From the NCBI GenBank assembly GCA_026392135.1, contig JAPLCR010000244.1:11859-23212 (forward strand): 11,354 nucleotides of DNA, in the 5' to 3' direction. The DNA comes from Armatimonadota bacterium. GTDB taxonomy: Bacteria > Armatimonadota > Chthonomonadetes > Chthonomonadales > Chthonomonadaceae. This document shows positions 7,410 through 11,354 of the stretch, piece after piece. A program made the position numbers and the translations under genes. The notes beneath the pieces were generated by a model, which saw nothing but the letters and a program-made list of their open reading frames with translations, was not told the origin of the DNA and did not search any database. How positions within the stretch are numbered: position 1 is the stretch's first letter; the number at the start of each line of letters is the position of its first letter.

Positions 7410-8246
7410 ATGCAGAGATATGGAGTAGTCACTCACAATGTAGTTGCGTTACGAGCGGAGGCAGATGCAAAGAGCGAAATGGTAAGCCAAGCTCTCTTGG
7501 GAGAGACAGTGGAGTTAAAGCAGAAGACCGGTGCGTTCTGGCTTGTCGGAACGGAAGACGGCTATGCAGGGTGGGCTTATTCTGAGTTCATACTTCCCTA
7601 TGAGGAGGGCGAAAGGTGGTGGGGAGAGGTAGGTGAGAACGAAACAAAACTGCGCGTTATCGCTTCAACCACTGCGGTGCGCTACACTCCTGAACCTCAT
7701 ACTGCTGTGCTGACGCAACTTGTTTTTGGCTCCGTGATTGTTTGCCCAAAGTGGTATGGAACACTCGTTCCTGTGTATCTTCCTTCCCGAAACGCCCCCC
7801 GCAAATACTATGTGAAAAGGCAAGACACTTTGGAGGAGAGAGGTCTTCTCGTATTTGATGGCAAGAAGGCGGTGCTTATCGCTAAAGAGTGGGTGGGCAT
7901 ACCCTATCTTTGGGGCGGTAGTACGCCGTTCGGCTTCGACTGCTCCGGCTTCGTTCAGGCTGTCTATCGTTACTTTGGCATAGTGTTGCCGCGAGATGCC
8001 TACTTGCAAGCCTCCGCGCCGTGTTTGGAGGCTGTACCGCTAGACAGTGGAATACGGGAGGGCGACCTGCTCTTCTTTGGAAGCGAGAGCGACCCGCGCA
8101 ATAGAGGAATCACACACGTTGGCATGGCTATCGGCGGAGGTAATTTTATTCACGCCTCGAGCCGTTACGGGGTTGGAATGACCTCTTTGGTAGACGCTTA
8201 CTATTTGCGCTATTTACGGGCAGTACGGCGTTATCACACGGAGTAG
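7410..8246 (+). CDS. SH3b-NlpC/P60 peptidase, probable cytoplasmic muropeptide endopeptidase
   Basis: This 278-residue cysteine peptidase resembles YkfC-type gamma-D-glutamyl-diamino acid endopeptidases, which cut cell-wall peptides during muropeptide recycling. Two SH3b-like modules come first: about 1-62 (VVALRAEADAKSEMVSQAL ... GYAGWAYSEFI) and about 80-127 (AVRYTPEPHTAVLTQL). The NlpC/P60 core (about 150-278) starts AKEWVGIPYLWGG. The catalytic triad is visible as C178 in FGFDCSGFVQ, H236 in ITHVGMAIG and H248 in FIHASS. There is no signal peptide or membrane segment, which favours a cytoplasmic recycling role over wall lysis. The ATG at 7410 is chosen because AGGAG lies at 7398-7402, seven bases upstream; a TTG at 7389 would overlap the SD. 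It ends two base pairs from the convergent lipoprotein gene, with no room for a terminator. The specific substrate bond is inferred from the family. Confidence 0.92.
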   Translation: MQRYGVVTHNVVALRAEADAKSEMVSQALLGETVELKQKTGAFWLVGTEDGYAGWAYSEFILPYEEGERWWGEVGENETKLRVIASTTAVRYTPEPHTAVLTQLVFGSVIVCPKWYGTLVPVYLPSRNAPRKYYVKRQDTLEERGLLVFDGKKAVLIAKEWVGIPYLWGGSTPFGFDCSGFVQAVYRYFGIVLPRDAYLQASAPCLEAVPLDSGIREGDLLFFGSESDPRNRGITHVGMAIGGGNFIHASSRYGVGMTSLVDAYYLRYLRAVRRYHTE

Positions 8247-8248
8247 CC

Positions 8249-8980
8249 CTATTTCGCATCTGAAACAGTAAGCAGAACGACATCCGAAGGGTTAAAGGCG
8301 ACCTTACCATTTATCCAATACGCATTCACCTGGTATGTGATACAGGTAGTAGCATTCTTCTCGATAATGTAAGCACCGCCGCCGAGTATCCGTAAGTATT
8401 CTCTCTTTTTACCCTCCACAAGGCTGTTGAGGGTCGCCGTCCTCATAAGTATCACTTTGCCATCTTCTTCAATCTGTTTTCGAACATTTGGCGGATATTG
8501 CGATTGAGGAGTTGATAGCGAGGGGTGAGGCGTGGGTATTGGTTTCCCCAACGTGATGACTGTGCCTGCCGCAGGTCTATTCATATCAAGGAGCTCAAGC
8601 TTGTTCTGGATGAGCGCGAACTGGAAGTCGTTCAGGCTAAAATCTTTTGGGGCTACCCAAATCGTATCCGCCGCTAAAGTGAAACTCCTTTTGTTTTGGA
8701 ACTTCTCGAACTTAAACTCAGGGTTAAATTTATTGAGCTTAGATAGAAGCTCCACATCTGAGTTTAAGTCTTTCGGATGAAATATGTTCGATAGAACGGC
8801 GGTATACTTTCCTCTGCCCGTTTTCATCTCCTCTACTGTCGGCTGTTTTCTCCATGTAGGGCGTATTACGCGGAGCGTTACCTGATACCGCTTGATGGAC
8901 TGCGCGTTTTGGGTAGTTGGTGCGGGGACATCCTGCATCGGACACCCTATCAAAAGAAGAGATAGCGTTACGAAAAACAT
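8249..8980 (-). CDS. Hypothetical lipoprotein, second gene of a coupled pair
   Basis: This 243-residue protein has no family I recognise. It begins with a very short hydrophobic stretch ending LLLIGC, a good lipobox, so C13 is probably lipidated and the protein anchored on the outside of a membrane. The n-region has no Lys or Arg, which is unusual. After a Pro/Thr/Gln-rich linker (about 15-28) come mixed alpha/beta sequences. These include a second Pro-rich linker near 147-165 (GKPIPTPHPS ... SQYPP) and a beta-rich C-terminus (YLRILGGGAYIIEKNATTCITY ending VVLLTVSDAK). The start is certain: the codon two before ATG is a stop. Its SD (AAAAGGAA) lies within the last codons of the upstream gene, and only three bases separate that stop from this ATG, so translation is coupled and the products probably act together. 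No homologue or function can be named from sequence alone. Confidence 0.8.
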   Translation of the reverse strand: MFFVTLSLLLIGCPMQDVPAPTTQNAQSIKRYQVTLRVIRPTWRKQPTVEEMKTGRGKYTAVLSNIFHPKDLNSDVELLSKLNKFNPEFKFEKFQNKRSFTLAADTIWVAPKDFSLNDFQFALIQNKLELLDMNRPAAGTVITLGKPIPTPHPSLSTPQSQYPPNVRKQIEEDGKVILMRTATLNSLVEGKKREYLRILGGGAYIIEKNATTCITYQVNAYWINGKVAFNPSDVVLLTVSDAK

Positions 8981-8983
8981 TAG

Positions 8984-10657
8984 TTATTTATTCCTTTTAG
9001 AAGTTTGCTCGGCGGGTAGTCCGTCAAGATAAAAAAGTTGCTTCTCAGTGATTGAGCCATCGGCTTGAACCAACTCAGCAATAAAAAAACTCCTCTGCAT
9101 ACTTGCATTGAGTTTGAGACGTGCGGTTTGGAGTGCGGTATCTGTGCGCGTAATGTTCCATAGCCGCATGATGCCCTCGAAGCCCCGCCATTTGCTAGAG
9201 GGAAGAGTTGCTCTTGTTAGCCCTTGACCGCAAAGTAGCCGCTTCTCCGCCGAAGTGAGAGTGATATAAAATTTGAGTACGCCTACGTAGGACTTCTCTA
9301 CCTTCAGAGGGCTTGCTACACGCTCTCTTTGAGCGGCTGGGAGGAGTGATAACTCTGCATAGTCTTCAAGCGTGAAGGGCTGTGTGCGGTCTCGCTTCGC
9401 TTGAAGACGTGCTAATAGCGATTCCGCTTTGCTATCGTCTTGTAGAAGGTACCAGTCCTTACGAAGAAAAAGTACCTCTTTGCCACTCGCCCCCTCTTGC
9501 CAATAGTTCCGTTGCCAGATACCGCAACCGCCAAGAATACTACTCAAGCGAGTTCCTTCATCATAGGAGAACGTTAGCCCTGTCTTCACAAGGTCGAAAT
9601 GGGTGGACGCAGGATAGGCATCCGCGAAAAGATTCAGGCGGGTCTGCTCGTGTAGTTGTGCCAAGAACATCCCAAAATCTTCGCCGCTTGTTTGGCTGTC
9701 TTCCCTGATTTTCACGTGTTCTGCACTATACTCCTTTCTTAGGTTACGCTTTGCCCGCGCCTCCATCTGAGGAAACCAGAGTGTGTCTGGGGTATCTGTA
9801 GTATAAGGATATGTCATCTCGATTGTGTGCAGTCCGTCCTGATAGAACATCTGTACTTTTGTAGAAAGCCCCTCTCCGTCTGCTGTATAACGAAGGGTGA
9901 GGGAGTCTTGTTTTGGGAGTTGGAGTTTGGGTTCAGGGAGGATACCGTACTTACTCACAAAGTCTACATTGTTATTCGCCGTCTCCACACTTCTCTTTGT
10001 CTTCTCATAATCGTAGCGGCAGTAGGATTCCAGCCCTTGCCGCGCCTCCTGTGAGAGTTGGTCGTAGGTAAGGACGATGGTCTCATGGTCGCGCAGTTGG
10101 GCTATGCCATCCTCATTTAAGAGAGTAAGTAGGGCTATCTCATCACGCGCAAAGTCATACTTGAGAAAGTCTTGAGCGATACTGTCTCCAGTTTGGGCGC
10201 GTTTCGTTATCTCCTCTTTAGAGAGTCGCAAATACTGACGTGCCAGACGGATTTTTTGCAGAACGCTCTCCAGCCCCGCATCATTGAGGTCGCGGACATA
10301 CTTGCGGTTTTTTGCGCTTTCATGAAGTAGATACTGCTTCTCTCCATTCACTTCTCGAACTACCCATGTCAAATTGCACACCTTGCTGATATTGCTTAGG
10401 ATACGATAGAGGGGAAGTTGAGTGGTGAGGACGGAAGCGAGGCGTTTCGCGACACGCTTATCTTCTACTTTTAGCGCGACCCCCGATTCCGCTTGTAGAG
10501 TCTGCAAAACATCGCTCAGGGGGAGGCGTTTGCACTTTACAGAGACTTTTGTATTAAGACGGGTGTCCCCTTCATTGGTGACAAGGGCGAGGGCAGGAGG
10601 TGTTTGAGTAGCGATGGCTTGGGTTATTGCTGGCGTGACGAAAAATAGTGGAAGCAT
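8984..10657 (-). CDS. Exported protein with two STN-like (secretin/TonB N-terminal) modules
   Basis: This 557-residue protein starts at ATG 10657, with GAGG six bases upstream and an in-frame TAA directly before. An atypical signal peptide without basic residues (about 1-18, MLPLFFVTPAITQAIA) suggests export. Residues about 36-112 look like an STN fold: VSVKCKRLPLSDVLQTLQ, then LPLYRILSNISKVCNLTWVV and a final strand. A second similar module appears at about 325-405 (DFGMFLAQLHEQTRLNLFAD, then GTRLSSILGGCGIWQRNYW and VLFLRKDWYLL). Between them is a charged helical stretch (about 120-225) and a beta-rich stretch. STN modules in secretins and TonB-dependent receptors face the periplasm and bind partner proteins; no secretin or TonB barrel follows here, so it is neither a complete secretin nor a receptor. 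The end is rich in short strands and stops at ...SKRNK. It is translationally coupled to the downstream lipoprotein gene. The STN assignment is by pattern and moderately sure; the cellular role is unknown. Confidence 0.8.
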   Translation of the reverse strand: MLPLFFVTPAITQAIATQTPPALALVTNEGDTRLNTKVSVKCKRLPLSDVLQTLQAESGVALKVEDKRVAKRLASVLTTQLPLYRILSNISKVCNLTWVVREVNGEKQYLLHESAKNRKYVRDLNDAGLESVLQKIRLARQYLRLSKEEITKRAQTGDSIAQDFLKYDFARDEIALLTLLNEDGIAQLRDHETIVLTYDQLSQEARQGLESYCRYDYEKTKRSVETANNNVDFVSKYGILPEPKLQLPKQDSLTLRYTADGEGLSTKVQMFYQDGLHTIEMTYPYTTDTPDTLWFPQMEARAKRNLRKEYSAEHVKIREDSQTSGEDFGMFLAQLHEQTRLNLFADAYPASTHFDLVKTGLTFSYDEGTRLSSILGGCGIWQRNYWQEGASGKEVLFLRKDWYLLQDDSKAESLLARLQAKRDRTQPFTLEDYAELSLLPAAQRERVASPLKVEKSYVGVLKFYITLTSAEKRLLCGQGLTRATLPSSKWRGFEGIMRLWNITRTDTALQTARLKLNASMQRSFFIAELVQADGSITEKQLFYLDGLPAEQTSKRNK

Positions 10658-10767
10658 TTATCACCTCGTTCTCGAAAATGAGGGTCACTACTCACTGTTA
10701 GAATAGCAACCCTAGCCACATTTACAGTAGAGCGTACGGAAAACTATGGGACTACCGTAAAATTCTC

Positions 10768-10880
10768 GTAACTACTCAGGCTTATCTCATGGAGAACAGC
10801 AGGATCACCTCCATGTACAAGTCCTTCTCCCGAATCGGGAGAGGGATGCCCGCAGGGCAGGGTGAGGGCTGAGTAGTTAC
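10768..10880. mobile_element. MITE-like element, 113 bp, with 8-bp target duplication
   Basis: The ends GTAACTACTCAG (10768-10779) and CTGAGTAGTTAC (10869-10880) are perfect 12-bp inverted repeats. They are bracketed by an 8-bp direct repeat AAATTCTC at 10760-10767 and 10881-10888, the mark of transposition. The interior has no gene but three hairpins: CATGGAG/CTCCATG (10788-10794 and 10809-10815), CTCCCGA-A-TCGGGAG (10827-10841, extendable to 10823-10845) and TGCCC-GCA-GGGCA (10847-10859). It was presumably moved by a transposase acting in trans. The GTAA ends and 8-bp duplication recall IS66-type elements, but that link is only a suggestion. The right end supplies the stop codon of the neighbouring small gene. 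Outside the element, 10658-10759 holds the SD of the STN gene and a TIR-like 12-mer at 10684-10695, and no clear promoter. Confidence 0.85.
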
Positions 10881-11303
10881 AAATTCTCATATTTGGTGTA
10901 TTGACTGGTTGGCGTGGGGACGGAACCGTTGTACTTTACCTTAGCAAAAGCAACGTTCAAGCCAAGAGGCATAGAATGGCTCACCTTAGCTAAGGTTTGT
11001 GTAACTGTTTGAGGATTTGTGTCATTAACCGCCCAAGTCATGGTTCCACTCATAGAGGCCATTGTAACGGTGCTGAAACCATTAATAAAATTCCATGTGC
11101 AAGATTCAGGTTGCGCTGAGACTGAGTGTCCTACAGTGATAGAATGGTCGGTATCGAATGGCACGCCAATACTGTTATACCATGTGGTGATGGATGTCGG
11201 TGCAGTTATACTAGCCGATCCTGTTTGCAGAGAAACAGATGCAAACACTGCCCCCCCCTACCAATACGAATGCAACTGTAAATGCGAGAGCAATCCTATT
11301 CAA
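10877..11303 (-). CDS. Small exported protein; frame broken at a G8 tract and 3' end altered by the MITE
   Basis: I do not recognise the family. As assembled, the open frame runs 11248 (GTG) to 10877 and encodes 123 Ser/Thr-rich, beta-prone residues (SVSLQTGSASITAPTS ... YTKYENL) without a signal peptide. A different frame upstream, from TTG at 11303, encodes an excellent signal peptide. AGAGGAAG lies just before that TTG, and an AAGGAG is further up. The two frames meet at eight consecutive G. With seven G the product would be MNRIALAFTVAFVLVGGA then VFASVSLQTG, with cleavage after VFA, giving about 141 residues. With eight G the TTG frame ends after 30 codons (stop 11211-11213). The 3' end is also altered: the present stop (10877-10879) lies in the MITE terminal repeat, and the uninterrupted gene would end YENFTVVP at 10744-10746. 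Function unknown; secretion is a strong inference. The coordinates given cover both frames. Confidence 0.62.
11251..11258. repeat. Poly-G tract (G8 on the minus strand)
   Basis: Eight consecutive C on the plus strand, so eight G in the sense strand of the small exported-protein gene. The tract lies in the signal-peptide coding part, exactly where the two reading frames must be joined. Tracts of this length are prone to slipped-strand change in vivo and to base-count errors in sequencing. Confidence 0.9.
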
Positions 11304-11354
11304 ATGCTTCCTCTTATTTTCTCCTTAAAAGGCTGGATATGTGGTAGTGTACTC

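Noticed and set aside
8982..10657. Secretin or TonB-dependent receptor
   Set aside because: STN-like modules are present but no secretin, plug or barrel region follows; the length and remaining sequence do not fit.
11249..11354. A separate 30-residue small protein from TTG 11303
   Set aside because: Its sequence is a signal peptide followed by an out-of-frame tail, better explained as the 5' end of the adjacent gene with a changed G count.

Overview
This window is a chromosomal segment from a bacterium with a Gram-negative-type (diderm) envelope. The evidence is Sec signal peptides, one lipobox, a protein with secretin/TonB N-terminal (STN)-like folds, purine-rich Shine-Dalgarno (SD) sites and GTG/TTG starts. 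The gene mix resembles environmental Armatimonadota or Planctomycetota: a GH127 glycosidase, a BamB-like quinoprotein propeller, an STN-like protein and a secreted repeat protein with an S74 chaperone. That placement is an inference from gene content, not a phylogenetic result.

Layout. 1-92: a perfect hairpin and no gene. 93-965 (-): a fumarylacetoacetate-hydrolase-family enzyme. 1243-3009 (+): a secreted fibre or adhesin with 18 exact 17-residue repeats and a C-terminal S74 auto-processing chaperone. 3029-3070: a hairpin terminator between convergent genes, best oriented for the next gene. 3071-4903 (-): a GH127-type beta-L-arabinofuranosidase, GTG start. 4952-4990: a terminator on the minus strand. 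5012-6185 (-): a propeller gene broken by a frameshift. 6186-6392: a divergent intergenic region with a 12-bp inverted repeat. 6393-7232 (+): a secreted thioredoxin-fold/TPR-like protein. 7362-7392: a hairpin with a T-rich tail. 7410-8246 (+): an SH3b-NlpC/P60 peptidase without a signal peptide. Two base pairs later, 8249-8980 (-) and 8984-10657 (-) form a translationally coupled pair: a lipoprotein and a protein with two STN-like modules. 10768-10880: a small non-coding transposable element. 10877-11303 (-): a small exported protein.

The most notable part is the right end. A 113-bp element with 12-bp perfect terminal inverted repeats is bracketed by an 8-bp direct repeat and contains three internal hairpins. 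It looks like a miniature inverted-repeat transposable element (MITE). It has inserted into the last codons of the small exported-protein gene, whose present stop codon lies inside the element. Removing the element on paper restores a slightly longer ending. The same gene has an eight-G tract within its signal-peptide coding region. With eight G the reading frame is broken; with seven G a clean signal peptide is fused to the mature protein. That is either a phase-variable switch or a homopolymer error.

No single pathway joins the genes. Most concern the cell envelope or secreted products (fibre, propeller, thioredoxin, lipoprotein, STN protein, small exported protein). The FAH-family and GH127 enzymes lack signal peptides and probably serve cytoplasmic catabolism, and the NlpC/P60 enzyme probably serves cytoplasmic muropeptide recycling. 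No tRNA, rRNA, CRISPR array or complete insertion sequence was seen.
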